Notes: generated from the letters alone by a model not told the origin. Shown: positions 46,021 through 57,327, numbered from the stretch's first letter. The stretch: 64,000 bases of DNA from Anadara kagoshimensis (GCA_021292105.1 CM037869.1:28845536-28909535), one strand, 5' to 3'. Program-made: numbers and translations.

Positions 46021-46334
46021 TTAATATTTAGGTGGTGGGGGACCGTCGTATACATTAGGAGGTGGGGATGGTGGATAACTCTGTGAGGGTTGTGCTGGTG
46101 GTGGATACACAGCTTGACCAGGTGGTGGATAATAATTAGCCGCCGGTGGTGCAACCACTCCCGGTGGATGTCCAGCAGGTTGAACACCAGGTTGACCACC
46201 AGGCTGACCGTAGGGGTACATTGGTTGTTGATTACCCGGTGTGTAAGCTGGCGGAGGTGGACCTAAGTGGTGCTGTTGTGTTATCTGTGCTGTGTTAGTT
46301 GGATTGATAACTGTCCCTCTTTGTGCTCGTTTTT
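46021..46334 (-). CDS. PPxY protein exon 5: Pro/Tyr-rich tail
   Basis: Acceptor ctttgtag. Encodes KRAQRGTVINPTNTAQ, GPPPPAYTPGNQQPMYPYGQ and repeats of PPP, YYPPP, VYPPP to the end PPPPKY; stop TAA at 46021-46023. The PPAY is a WW-domain ligand motif. The parallel frame starting at 46199 is a shadow. Confidence 0.82.
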
Positions 46335-47277
46335 CTACAAAGTAAATGTATTAAATTACATATTATACCAGTTTTAATTTTACAGCACTAGACGGTTGTT
46401 TAGGGATATAATTCGTCATCAGTAGAGCTTGAATTAAAATTATAAAACCATTTTTTCAAGATGTTAAAAAGATATCCAAAAGACCAAAATATATTTTACC
46501 AAACTAAGCTAAGGAAATACTTTGCACGAGGGAGTATACCGTAGTTTTTGAGGAATTTCAGTTTTTAACTAAGAGTATATTTGTGACAATACAAAATTAT
46601 TGCCTACTGAGTTTGTGATATCTTCGCGGAAACATTCCCCAATAGAAACACTGGCTCAGTGGTTAAAATTACATATTATACTAATTTTAATTTTACAGCA
46701 CTAGATGGCCTTTTCGGAATTCCTCATTAGTGTGCTTAGGCCAAAGATTTGTGAATTTGTTTAATATCAAAACCACTGTTAAATAGATTCTAAAGGTAAA
46801 TAGTCAGAATAAGAACCATTGAATACCTACTATCACAGTCACTCTGGCTCGAATTCTGGCAGTGAAAATCACATAATGCAAGTAATTTCATGTACTATTG
46901 TACTAGTATTGTCAACTCACCTGAACTGGGTCGTTCTAGAGAAATAACAACAAAACAAACTTCAAACAAAACATAAAATATGTAAAATCTCTAGTTATAT
47001 AAAAAAGACATTTCTTTCTTAGTTTGAATCACATCACCCACTCACACTGACGTAATAGAGTCGGGGAATTACGTTTTTCAATTTTTTTTCAATTATTTTT
47101 AGTTCTGTCAGTTCTGGGATGGCAGAGGAAACCTGAGTTATAAGGAGAAATATATACCTTCGGCAAGCGAACTGACAAACTTTCTGACACTAGGATTTGT
47201 CTGGGTGATTAACAAATCTAAGCGGTGAAATATGCTGTATTCCGTAAGCGCCCGCGCATTAGCATTAGAAAATTCGC

Positions 47278-47318
<41 letters not shown>

Positions 47319-50300
47319 TAGACTTACTTTTGTTACATATACAGATGACTACGATAGATATAATGATTACAACCACAATGACAACCGGTATAATTACAGT
47401 TCTGAAATATAAATAAAAGAAAAAACAATTACAGGAATTAGGCAGTGCTCAGATAAATAAATACGAAGGACGGATTTCCATTTGTACCATCCAGTAAAAT
47501 TAAAACCGGAACTGGAAAACTTTGAAAAATTACGAAATCAAGCTATTTTGAACTTTTACGTTCAAATATTTTATATAAAATTAAAATTGTCATGTGGTAT
47601 TTTGATTTTATTTATTTATTTATTTATTTATATTATTATTATTTTTTAAATTGTCGAGTGTTACCTTTGAATTGTTATCGTCGATATATTTTATAAAAAT
47701 TGAAAAGTAAAACATGACAAATTAAATAGATTAATTTAACATTGAACACATAACAGTTGCATTTTTCAACAGTCAAATATTTGTATTATACACGGATTCG
47801 GATTCGAATGGGCGCAATATTGCACAGTCATAATCAGTGACAATGAGGCAGTTTGCTGACAAACCACACCGTTGCATAGGTAACGTTTAGTTGTGTTAAA
47901 ACATACCGTTTATGTCCAAATCACAATCTCAAAAGCAAAACTTTGAAAACTGGCAAATTAGTGAAACCGTGGTTGCTCTGGAAGGGTTAGCACCTCCTAT
48001 TTAGCTAGCTACAGGTGCCACTTGTGAAATCAAATTTGAGAGTGAAAAGACTTGGAACTTTGAGACGTAAAATATTTTCAAGATAAATTTCGATACAAAA
48101 ACATCTTGCTAAATAAATTGAACTTTTACACTAACACATACTTACATTACATTGATACAGTTCTCCGTGCCTGTACATATGTAACCATGTGTGCAGCAGT
48201 AACCAGTATTATCATCACAGCAGTAATAACCAGTCCGACAATAACCAGTTATACCATTGACAGAACACAAGTCAAGTGCTGTAATAAAAGACAATCATGA
48301 TAGCAAATGTTAAGACCAAACACAAGCATGCCGGTTCATGTCCAAACCACAATTTCAAAAGAAAGGTACAAACTTCGAAAACTGGCAAATTTAGTTTAAA
48401 CTCCACCAGGGAGTTGATGTTTGGCTCCCCGTTACGAAAAAAAAACCGTTATACCATTGACAGTACACGGATGAAGGGCTATTAACAAAAGAAAGTATAG
48501 CAAATGTTATAACCAAACACAAACATACCGGCCCAATCCAAATCCCCAAAACATAGCATGAACTTTGAAAACTGAGAAATTAAGTGAAACAGTTGAACTT
48601 CCACCAGGGAAGTGAGATGGGGTGCTCCATAAAGGTAAGCACCTCCTGTCTATCCAGCTGCATCAGCCACCTGTGTAAAACGAAAAAATGAATACGTTCT
48701 TTCAAAAGTTTCTGACAGAGACCTTGGAAAGAAAAAAAAAATAAACTTAGTCAAAATGATCGAATTAATTTTAATTTAAACTAGCCCAAATATGCTTTCT
48801 CAACAGATATATACTTTGGTAAAATCGAAATAGAAATGTATCTTGCTGTCAAACACAGCTCCAGTCTTACCCAACCTAGACCCAATTGTTCGTAGCTTGA
48901 TTAGTCAATGACTAACATAGATTAAAAATATCAATTAAAATAATCATATCATTGTTACATACATAGATTTATAGCCATGTATTTCAATTTGTTAAAATTC
49001 TATTCACTTACCACATTTTCAGCATTAATTTCACAAAAGATTTGAAATTATGCATTATCTTAATTTTGACAAATCAATTGATTATACTGATCTTGCTTCG
49101 AACAAATCGATACTGTTTATAGTTTGCAATGTTTTGTCCAGTTAAATATTCCCTTAAAATTTGTGACAAAAAAAAGACTTCAAAGGGGTTCTTTGTAGCC
49201 AAAATAGCTTTGATGATAGAAATGCGTTATATGCGTATTAATTTAACGCGATTGCTAGGTGTGTCTAGTTATTACTTTTCTGAAGCTCACTTTGTGTCAT
49301 ATTGAAGACTTCATGACGACTGTGACCACTGCGGTAGCTTAGTTGGTAGAGTGCTCGATCCGTAAGTGGGAAGTCTTAGTTTTGAACCCCGACTGTGTCT
49401 GAGCCAAGATTTGAAAGTGGGTAGTGACTGCCAAACACTCGGCATTACGTAATAATGAAAGTCATGGTTCTTTCGGATGAGAACTTAAAATAAACGATTT
49501 CCCGTGTCACGATAGGTGTGGTACGATAACGAACCCTGCTGTATATAATGTCATCAGCGCAACGCTCAAGCAAAATTTCTGCGCCTTCTCATATAGGTTG
49601 CGACGTCTCGATATAAGTGAAATATTCTTGACTGAGACGTTAAACACCATTACTCAACTCAGCCCATATCGATTAACTATATCAACATCTGAAATAAAAC
49701 TGGAGATGATAAAGGCTTTGATCTATAATTCTTTATCACGTTCTGCTAAGCTCATATTTCAGATCTTATTCTTTCTCTTCCGTTCTAAATCGTATCCCTA
49801 TTTATAATTTCAGTCACTTTTGTTTTATTAATTACATACTTTGGTCATAGAAGCCAGGATAGTTTCTATTAGTATGAGATTATGTGAGTGTATTGTACTT
49901 AGACAGGTGTATGTGTATGTAGGCTACTGTAAGTGCACTTAAAAAATATTCGAGGTGTTATCATCACAAGATAACAAGTGCTGTAATATAAGATATATTG
50001 AACTATAACATAAATATTTAGCAACAGTAACCAGTGTTATCATCACAGCAGTAATAACCAGCCCGACAATAACCAGTTATACCATTAACAGAACACGAGT
50101 CAAGTGCTGTAATACAAGATATATTGAACTATAACATAAATATTTAGCAACAGTAACCAGTGTTATCATCACAGCAGTAATAACCAGCCCGGCAATAACC
50201 AGTTATACCATTAACAGAACACGAGTCAAGTGCTGTAATACAAGAACATAAGGTAAATGTCGAACTAAAACATAAACATTGATACTGTTTAGCACCAGTA

Positions 50301-53300
50301 ACCAGTGTTATCATCACAGCAGTAATAACCAGTGTTATCATCACAGCAGTAATAACCAGCCCGACAATAACCAGTTATACCATTGACAGAACACGAGTCA
50401 AGTGCTGTAATACAAGAACATAAGGTAAATGTCGAACTAAAACATAAACATTGATACTGTTTAGCAGCAGTAACCAGTGTTATCATCACAGCAGTAATAA
50501 CCAGTGTTATCATCACAGCAGTAATAACCAGCCCGACAATAACCAGTTATACCATTGACAGAACACTAGTCAAGTGCTGTAATACAAGACAATCATGATA
50601 GCAAATGTTAAGACCAAACACAAGCATGCCGGTTCATGTCGACCACAATTTCAAAAGAAAAGTACAAACTTCAAAAACTGGCAAATTTAGTTTAAACTCC
50701 ACCAGGGAGTTGATGTTTGGCTCTCCGTTCCGGAAAAAACGTTATACCATTGACAGTACACGGATGAAGGGCTATAACAAAAGAAAATATAGCAAATGTT
50801 ATAACCAAACACAAACATACCGACCCAATCTAAATCCCAATCCCAAAAACATAGCATGAACTTTGAAAACTGGAAAATTCAGTGAAACAGTTGAACTTCC
50901 ACCAGGGAAGTGAGATGGGGTGCTCCATAAAGGTAAGCACCTCCTGTCTATCCAGCTGCATCAGCCACCTGTGTAAATCGAAAAAATTAATACGTTCTTT
51001 CAAAAGTTTCTGACAGTGACCTTGGAAAGAAAAAAATAAACTTGGTCAAAATGATCGAATTAATTTTAATTTAAGCTAGCCCAAATATGCTTTCTTAACA
51101 GATACCGGTATATACTTTGGTAAAATCAAAATAGAAATGTATCTTGTTGTCAAACACAGCTCTAGTCTTACCCAACCTAGACCCAATTGTTTGTAGCTTG
51201 ATTAGTCAATGACTAACATAGATTGAAAATATCAATTAAAATAATCATATTATTGTCACATACATAGATTTATAGCCATGTATTTCAATTTGTTAAAATT
51301 CTATTCACTTACCACATTTTCAGCATTAATTTCACAACAGATTTGAAATTATGCATTATCTAAATTTTGACAAATCAATTGATTAAACTGATCTGCCTTC
51401 GAACAACTGACCCCTGTTTATTGTTTGCAATGTTTTGTCCAGTAAGATAATCTTTTAAAATTTGTGACAAGAAAAAAGACTTAAAACGGAGTTTTTACAG
51501 CCAAAATAGCTTTGATGATAGGAATGCACTATTGCGTATTAATTGAAAACGCGATTACTAGGGTTGTCTCGTCACCTTTTGTGCCATATCGAAGACTTCA
51601 TGACGGTTATGACCACTGCGGTAGCTAAGTTGGTAGAGTGCTCGCCCCGAAAGTGGGAGATCATGGGTTCGAACCCCGACCGGATCTGACCCCAAGACTT
51701 GAAAGTGGGTAGTGACTGTTGTTTCGCCAAACCCGCGGAATTACGAATTGAAAGTCACGGTTCTTTCGAATGGGAACTTAAAACAAACGAGGTCCCGTGT
51801 CACGGTAGCCGTGACACATTAAAGAACCCTGCTGTATAATGCCATCAGTGCAACGCACAGACAAAATTTCTGCGCCTTCTCATATAGCTGGCGACGTCTC
51901 GATATAAGTGAAATATTCCTGACTGAGACGTTAAACACCATTACTCAACTCAACTTATAACGATTGACTATATCAACATCTTATATTAAACCGGAGATGA
52001 TAAAGGCTTTGATCCGATCGTATAATTCTTTATCACGTTCTGCTAAAGTTCATGTTTCAGATCTTTCTCTTCCAATCTATATCGTATTCCTCTTTGTAAT
52101 TTCAGTCACTTTGTTTTATTATTACATACAGTCCAACCTGCCGTAAAGGCCACCTGTATATAAGGGCCACCTGCTTATAAAGGCCAGTTGAATTGTACCC
52201 CAATTGTTCTTTATTCATATTTTTGAAACTGTATATAAAGGCCACCTGCCCATAAAGGCCACCTTTACTGGTTCCCTTGGTGGCCTTTATAGACAGGTTT
52301 GACTGTATTTTGGTCATAGAAGTCATATACTGTCTATTAGTAGGAGATTATGTGAATGTATTATACTCAGGCTACTGTAAGTGTACTTTAATTCGCGGTG
52401 TACTAATTTTCGCTGATATCCTGGTCGAAAAATTTCCGCTAAAATTTGAACCACGCGAAAGTACATTAAAACGCTAAAGTGCATAGCCAACACCGATGTT
52501 TTCTGAAGACGTGTTCATGCGGCACACAGTGCATAGTCCGTTTCTTAAATCTGCGAGTATTAACACCGTGCGAAAAGACAGAAAATTAACAAACCGCGAA
52601 TATTTGACCCTGTGAAATTAAGAGCATTTTCTATTGAAAAACCAAGTTTCTTGTTAAGAAAGCACATCAATAAAACATATACCCGAAACTAGCTTATTTT
52701 CCTTTGTTTGCCATTTGTACTAAACCAAAAAGTCAGTTGACTTTTTAACACTTTTTAAATCATGTAGTAACAGTCCTAAAACCAACCGTTCAAATGGTAC
52801 AATAAACGTATTTAATTTCGCGTGTATTTATTTTCGCGGTAAAGGAAATTTAGACATATTCGCGTAGTTAAATTCTCGCGTTTTTGTTATATGCACTATA
52901 ATACAGCAAGCATAATATAAGTTTCGCTTGGTATTAATTTTCGCGCAAAACAAACAACCGCGAAATAAGCGAAAATTAGTACACAGCGAAAATAAATAAG
53001 TTTACAGTATCATTTATACATTTTAAATTAAAATCCCTGATACATTAGACAGTATAATGAGTATATACATAATACATATATTGACTGTCATACTACACAT
53101 TATTGCACTCTTAATGTTTCACCAGTGAACTGCAATAATAACCTAGGTTACCAATAAACACTAAGACACTTGGGAAATTAAACTTCAATTACTAGTATAT
53201 TCTAAACGATGGTTAGTCCTTTATGGTATATTATTTTAAGCTAGGCTTTTGTACAAATCATTTTAAATAATTTGCATAAAACGACTTTTTTATCCGGTGC

Positions 53301-54859
53301 CTTTTTTATATTGTAAACAATAGCGTTGTTGATATGTTACCAATGCTCATTGTCGTGGAATTGTTATAGTTTAGGGGTGGTGTTTCTGCCATATCCTGGA
53401 ATAGTGTTTTAAATATACGTCACTGTTATTGTTAATTGTTTATATTTTTACGTCTTATAATTCGGATGAAATCCGTTTGCGCCATTTTAGAGTCCTTTTC
53501 CGCTGCAACCTATTTGCGCCAGTATATCATTTTCACCACAAACTCAGTCCTTTTGCGCCAATATGGTATCCAACTGTCTCACTTTATATTGCAAGTGCGA
53601 TTGAGATTATGAACGATAATTTTGGTTTCCCTCCTCCTTTATCAGGGCTGGGAACATATAGATAAAATCCACAAATAATTTAAGATCACTTCAAATAGAA
53701 ATCAAACATTTCGAGACATACTGTGAATATTCAACCCACAGCTATATCAATGACTGGAACTTATAGCTCATCACACACACGTAGTCTCGGCGACTAGTTT
53801 CACCATTTAGATATTTATGATATTTTACCACAGAAAAGTTCTATTTCTCGAAGTTATGCCGACTCCTGACTGCAGTTGTATCTCAGTACTTCTTAGCGTA
53901 ATGTATGCTGTAGTCTGAAGTTTTAAACACTTATAACGTGAATTACCAGTACAGTTTGGCTGGCGCAAAAGACCTCCAGATTCTGGCGGAATCAAAACAC
54001 CAGAAATTTAAATTAGTGGCGGAAATGATACCTCTACAATATGCAATTGGTGCAAAAGGACGTTTCCATATAATTTTAATGCCTTACATACTGGTATAGG
54101 TAAAATATTGACCTGTCCGCTTGCTTTTTATTTTAAACATTTATTATGGATCAGTGCATTTATGTATAGGGAACACAGGTTTAGATTTTGTTTACATCAT
54201 GGAAAATGTTAATGTATTAACTAACTGCGAATCCTAATATTACCCATATATTGGGTGGATTCTCCAATATGAATATTCCTAATGAAAGGTCAAGCAGATA
54301 GGTCAATGTTGTTTGACTGTACCTATGTTTTATGATAGGGCTATGATTAAAATATTTATATTTGTATTGTTTAAATACTATTAGTTAAAATGACCCTGAC
54401 AAGAAGCATATGACACCAATAATAGTAAGTCCAAGGCAAATCAATCCTTACCACTGTTTTTATTTTTATCGGAACCCGTGTATAAAGACCATCTGTATAT
54501 ATAATTCAATTCTTTATCCGCTCAACACTATCGGTACTGGAGATGGTACATAAGGTTAAATATTTATAATATATTATGCGGCATAAATGTCAAAGTTTTT
54601 GAATTTCAATAAAACACTATCTAAAATTAATGAGAGAGAGAGAGAGAGAGAGATTTAAATAAATATTCAAGTTGATTAATATACATATTAGTCAATTTAC
54701 TTGGCGAATTCAGATTCACATGTATATATTTAAACATTTTTATAAAATCCCAATTCTTTTGATACCATTGATAAAATTATTTGACTTACCAGAAGCTACG
54801 TTACATATTGTTGTTAAGGTTAACAGTATATCCGCTAACAACTCGATGGAGGCCGCCAT
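46021..54859 (-). CDS. Shisa/CYYR1/WBP1-like PPxY membrane protein
   Basis: Five minus-strand exons (54790-54859, 48146-48278, 47328-47401, 46921-46935, 46021-46334) total 606 bases in phase, encoding 201 residues. Seen: signal peptide 1-23; cysteine-rich ectodomain 24-66 with Cys at 28, 37, 43, 44, 51, 52, 58, 64 (two CC pairs); transmembrane helix about 69-91; tail rich in Pro, Tyr and Gln with a PPAY motif at 125-128 and a P/Y-rich end. This order matches the small single-pass families grouped with Shisa, CYYR1 and WBP1/VOPP1, whose tails recruit WW-domain proteins such as NEDD4-type ligases. Which member it is cannot be decided, and the ligand is unknown. An ATTAAA on the minus strand at 45998-46003 could serve as poly(A) signal. 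The 6.5 kb first intron carries duplicated exon pieces. Confidence 0.75.
46354..46560 (-). repeat. Dispersed repeat C copy
   Basis: Reversed: ends 'gtgctgtaaaattaaaactg' then 'gtataatatgtaat', preceded by 'aatatattttggtcttttgg' and 'atatctttttaacatcttg'. Collinear with 58605-58822. Confidence 0.6.
46668..46737 (-). repeat. Dispersed repeat C, short copy
   Basis: 'acatattatactaattttaa', 'ttttacagcactagatggcc' and 'ttttcggaattcctcattag', the 75-bp end module in reverse. Confidence 0.6.
46921..46935 (-). CDS. PPxY protein exon 4: 15-base microexon
   Basis: Between ttctctag and gtgagt. Adds five residues (RPSSE in context) without changing frame, so it could be included or skipped. It is supported by splice sites only. 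Confidence 0.55.
47280..47315. repeat. (GA)n microsatellite
   Basis: About 17 GA units in the intron between the transmembrane exon and the microexon. Similar runs occur at 54632-54652 and 57130-57158. Confidence 0.9.
47328..47401 (-). CDS. PPxY protein exon 3: transmembrane helix
   Basis: Encodes TVIIPVVIVVVIIISIVVIC then ICNK. Acceptor atttcag, donor gtaagt. A (GA)n run lies in the intron just beyond the donor. Confidence 0.82.
47905..48035 (+). repeat. 'ccaccaggga' dispersed repeat copy (diverged)
   Basis: 'tgtccaaatcacaatctcaa', 'actttgaaaactggcaaatt', 'gttagcacctcctatttagc'. Unknown class, no coding. Confidence 0.55.
48146..48278 (-). CDS. PPxY protein exon 2: cysteine-rich ectodomain
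   Basis: 133 bases with acceptor ttattacag and donor gtaagt. Encodes LDLCSVNGITGYCRTGYYCC, then DDNTGYCCTHGYICTGTENC. It is the only copy of this exon here with an intact 3' half and donor. Confidence 0.82.
48517..48692 (+). repeat. 'ccaccaggga' dispersed repeat, in copy A
   Basis: 'gaactttgaaaactgagaaa', 'gaacttccaccagggaagtg', 'taagcacctcctgtctatcc'. A shorter companion lies at 48318-48420. Unknown class. Confidence 0.6.
49331..49668 (+). mobile_element. SINE family 1 in copy A
   Basis: Head 'gcggtagcttagttggtaga' and 'gtgctcgatcc', B box ttttgaacccc, full body, tail 'gacgtctcgatataagtgaa'. It has the same position in copy B, so it was inserted before the duplication. Confidence 0.8.
50018..50106 (-). 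pseudogene. Partial copy a of the Cys-rich exon
   Basis: Keeps the acceptor (attacag) and encodes LDSCSVNGITGYCRAGYYCC then DDNTGYCC, followed at once by stop TAA. The 3' half (TM-proximal Cys) and the donor are missing. A further stub of the same exon edge sits at about 49958-49985. Confidence 0.75.
50144..50232 (-). pseudogene. Partial copy b of the Cys-rich exon
   Basis: Same product as copy a (ending GYCC then TAA), with acceptor at 50233-50235. It lies 126 bp from copy a and 172 bp from copy c. Confidence 0.75.
50289..50404 (-). pseudogene. Partial copy c of the Cys-rich exon, internal repeat
   Basis: As copies a and b, but the segment GYYCCDDNT is doubled, ending GYWC then TAA. Acceptor at 50405-50407. 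No donor. Confidence 0.75.
50461..50576 (-). pseudogene. Partial copy d of the Cys-rich exon, early stop
   Basis: Same doubled segment as copy c, but the third codon is TAG (LD-stop) where the others have TCG or TTG. 172 bp from copy c. Clearly inactive as coding exon. Confidence 0.75.
50812..50972 (+). repeat. 'ccaccaggga' dispersed repeat, in copy B
   Basis: Duplicate of 48517-48692; companion at 50612-50715. Confidence 0.6.
51609..51952 (+). mobile_element. SINE family 1 in copy B
   Basis: Best-preserved family-1 head: 'gcggtagctaagttggtaga' and 'gtgctcgcccc', B box gggttcgaacccc. Body includes 'aaacaaacgaggtcccgtgt'; tail 'gagacgttaaacaccattac'. Confidence 0.82.
52129..52305. mobile_element. 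MITE family B with empty-site proof
   Basis: 177 bp, left CAGTCCAACCTGCCGTAAAG, right CTTTATAGACAGGTTTGACT then G, flanked by TA (52127-52128, 52306-52307). Copy A of the duplication reads straight through at 'attacatactttggtcatag', so ends and TA target are fixed. Confidence 0.9.
52374..53009. mobile_element. MITE, ttttcgc family (~640 bp)
   Basis: Left 'actgtaagtgtactttaatt' then 'cgcggtgtactaattttcgc'; right 'gcgaaaattagtacacagcg' then 'aaaataaataagtttacagt'. Inverted arms of about 40 bp. The left arm is shared with copy A, where the rest is deleted (49926-49955). Rich in internal 'ttcgcg' words; no coding. Confidence 0.72.
53010..54789. other. Intron 1 of the PPxY gene: repeats only
   Basis: No exon recognised. 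An inverted-end element with 'gtccttttgcgccaatatgg' at about 53549 and its partner 'aattggtgcaaaaggacg' near 54062 spans about 53478-54065. MITE family D follows at 54107. Confidence 0.5.
54107..54310. mobile_element. MITE family D, single-unit copy
   Basis: Left 'attgacctgtccgcttgc', right 'aatgaaaggtcaagcagata' then 'ggtcaatgtt', inverted ends of about 25 bp. Internal 'tttattatgga' and 'tttacatcatgg' are shared with the copies at 57334 and 62688. The right end occurs once here. Confidence 0.7.
54790..54859 (-). CDS. PPxY protein exon 1: signal peptide
   Basis: ATG at 54857-54859; encodes MAASIELLADILLTLTTICN then VAS. Donor gtaagt. Ends one base into a codon, which fits the acceptor phase of the Cys-rich exon. 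Confidence 0.72.
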
Positions 54860-55136
54860 TTTTTCTAAAGCGTATTTGTATCCCAGCGCGACGGAATTGA
54901 TCGTAAATATGAAAGACATATGACATTGTATATTTCAGTTGTATATTGATCATAAAACGATTAAATTAATTAAATTAAGCCATTTATTGTGCTATAAAGG
55001 AAGATTTTTGTTATAACTTAATGTAGATGTTAAAAGCTAGAAGTGATTCCTTAAATCTCCAAATATCTGCAATTAATAAAATAATTTAGATTTCAAATTT
55101 GCCTGATTTAAGTTATTTTAAAATGATTGTGTAACC

Positions 55137-55383
55137 GGGGCCAGACATTAATTCCGACAGTTTAGCACTTAGCTAACGGCAAGGAGTCGAAGCTCGGCTG
55201 CCGAGTGACCGAAAGTCCAAAATATGGATAGCTAGTGACGAAATGCTGCATAGAACAAGATTGCAGCTGCTGCTGAAAAGCTGTGGAGATGTAGCTAATA
55301 GGGAACGGGGATAAACCGGCGATTTGGCCAGACACTAATTTGTTAGCTTTGTGTTGAACTTTTGACAGATCTGTACTGTATGT
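55137..55383. mobile_element. MITE family A, diverged copy
   Basis: Right end 'gtgttgaacttttgacagat' then 'ctgtactg' is clear. The left end 'ttccgacagtttagcactta' then 'gctaacgg' is decayed. Internal 'aaggagtcga' is shared with the copy at 45327. Confidence 0.6.
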
Positions 55384-56499
55384 TCAAATTGCCATAATTA
55401 TTTAATTATGGGTTTGTGTGTTCGATGAAGAAACGCTTAAATAATAATAATACTTAAATGAATGTAAATTCTATTGTATAAAATAACAATTTATATTCAT
55501 AAATCTATGCGTGGATGAATAAATAAGTAATTAAAGAATTAATCAATAAATGCGACTGAAAATTTGTAGGAAATCTATCAATAACAAAAGTCAAGTTGCG
55601 AATATTATGTTGACCCACTTTGCTTTGGTATTGTGATTTTAACATGGACCGGTATGTATGTTTTTAATTTGGACATGACCATTTGGTGATTAACATTCAC
55701 CACTAACATTGTTTATAACAGATATTTTGTTTTTCTTCGTCTATATCTGTGTTTACCTTTTCTTCTCGGCAGTCACGACCATGTGTCAGGAAGTTTTTTT
55801 TTCAATTCTCCATATCGAAGTTTCCTCGAGCCATCCATCATAACCATTCGGAATAGAAAGGTCAAGTCCTGGAATGACCCGAACTTTGAGTTCTGGTGGG
55901 ATTCCACGCGTTTCGCACGTTCTAACAAGGTTGCCATTTTCCCAGTCTCAACAACGGTTGTCCTCGAATAAAGTTGAACATATACCTTGTTTTGGAACAC
56001 GTTTGGGTCCGACCCATGTTGCATTTGATAGAGTAATTGTTGTTTTATGTCAGACCAAACAAGATGTATCATATAGTACTTGGAGGCAACACTTGATAAA
56101 ATCCAACATGGCTTCTGAAACAGTCTTATGCAGGGACTAAATGCAAGTCTTACCCTACCTCTATGTGTATTTGTCGAACTTATTCAAAGAATGTTTCTTC
56201 AATAAGATGCCTTGTTCAAAGCGTATAACACATTTCCGTAGTCACGTTTAATATTGTCGCGTTTTGGTTGTTTTAAAACTATATGTCTGCAATGATGTGT
56301 TACCCCTTTTCTAGTGCGAAGTACAATAAGGGTCAACACGAGACTATTTGATATTGATGTATACTGCCGGTAACTAGATGGTATTGCCATTACTCCAGAA
56401 TAATAGAATCTTGCACTTCTATTTTTATGGATTTTTCTATCTTGGGTGCAAGAATTCACAGTCCAGACAAACGAAATCACAAGATGTGTTCCTAATTAT

Positions 56500-56660
56500 T
56501 ACTAAAACTGTGTTAAGTTGCAGCACTAGACAGCCGTTTCGGAATAAAATACCTCATTAGTGGTACTCGGGAAATTGTAAAAATCCAAATATTTTAAAGA
56601 TGTTGAACTGAGAAATATAGAAAGACTAAAATGTATTTTACAAAATTAAATATACGAAAA
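56500..56660 (-). repeat. Dispersed repeat C copy
   Basis: 'cagcactagacagccgtttc', 'ggaataaaatacctcattag', 'aaagatgttgaactgagaaa', 'aaatgtattttacaaaatta'. Same order as at 46354, reversed relative to 58605. Confidence 0.55.
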
Positions 56661-57068
56661 AAGGAAACTGAAGAAGCAATGTATTGATTTTTTTATTATA
56701 TTGTCTGAAAAAGCTGCATTGAAAATGTAATGACTTTATCAATATCTGGTGTACTATACCGTAAAGTGCTATAGAGATATGGTGCAAAACATGGTATGTT
56801 ATCATAGGGTTTGCAAAGCGTATTTAGTATATAAACATGCTGGCTGAAACCAGGCGTCAAGTTCCTTTTTTGTGGTGGAGAGATGTATTTTATCATTTTC
56901 AAGTCTCTATAATCTTTATTCATATTTCTTCACTTTTACTCTTACCATTTTAGGAAGTTGATCGTACTATTATCATTTTTACCACTAACTTTGGATTTGG
57001 ATCCGCCCGTTTAAATGTAAAGGTTGCTTAACTACAATTTCATAAACAATGTCAGTAGATAAGCAAAC

Positions 57069-57126
57069 AGTGGCGGATTTAAGAGGGGGGATTGCGGGGG
57101 TTGCAACCCCACTTTGAAAAATAAAA

Positions 57127-57158
<32 letters not shown>

Positions 57159-57327
57159 CTATTGACTGATTAAAAATTATTTTCTTGGCCCCCATCGGGG
57201 CTCTGCCCTAGACCCCTCGTTTCTGGAAGCTCGCGCCTTCGGCGCTCGCACCTAGCATTGTTATAATTCTCAACCCCCTTTCAAAAAATCTTGGATAATT
57301 CTCAACCCCATCCTGGATCCGCCCCTG
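57069..57327. repeat. 'ggcggat ... atccgcccc' element
   Basis: Left 'agtggcggatttaagagggg' and right 'tggatccgcccctgac' are inverted partners. The interior has G- and C-rich 'gcgccttcggcgctcgc' hairpin words and a (GA)n run. Confidence 0.55.

Larger units (their letters stand above)
48279..49955. repeat. Segmental duplication, copy A
   Basis: Collinear with 50577-52400 (copy B) across 'caatcatgatagcaaatgtt', the repeats at 48318 and 48517, 'gcccaaatatgctttct', a SINE, and 'ttggtcatagaag'. It lies directly upstream (gene sense) of the intact Cys-rich exon, so the exon edge and its intron flank were duplicated together. It lacks the MITE found in copy B at 52129. Confidence 0.85.
50577..52440. 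repeat. Segmental duplication, copy B
   Basis: Second copy of the region at 48279-49955 with single-base differences and small indels. It carries SINE 51609-51952 in the same place, plus one MITE (52129-52305) absent from copy A. Confidence 0.85.

Noticed and set aside
45999..46199. Alternative frame rich in His and Pro
   Set aside because: It is a shadow of the Pro/Tyr-rich tail exon in another frame; the +1 frame fits splice phase and ends in PPPPKY.
49331..49400. Possible tRNA gene (A and B boxes)
   Set aside because: The acceptor stem does not pair and a ~270-bp conserved body with a SINE tail follows; the same structure recurs at several places.
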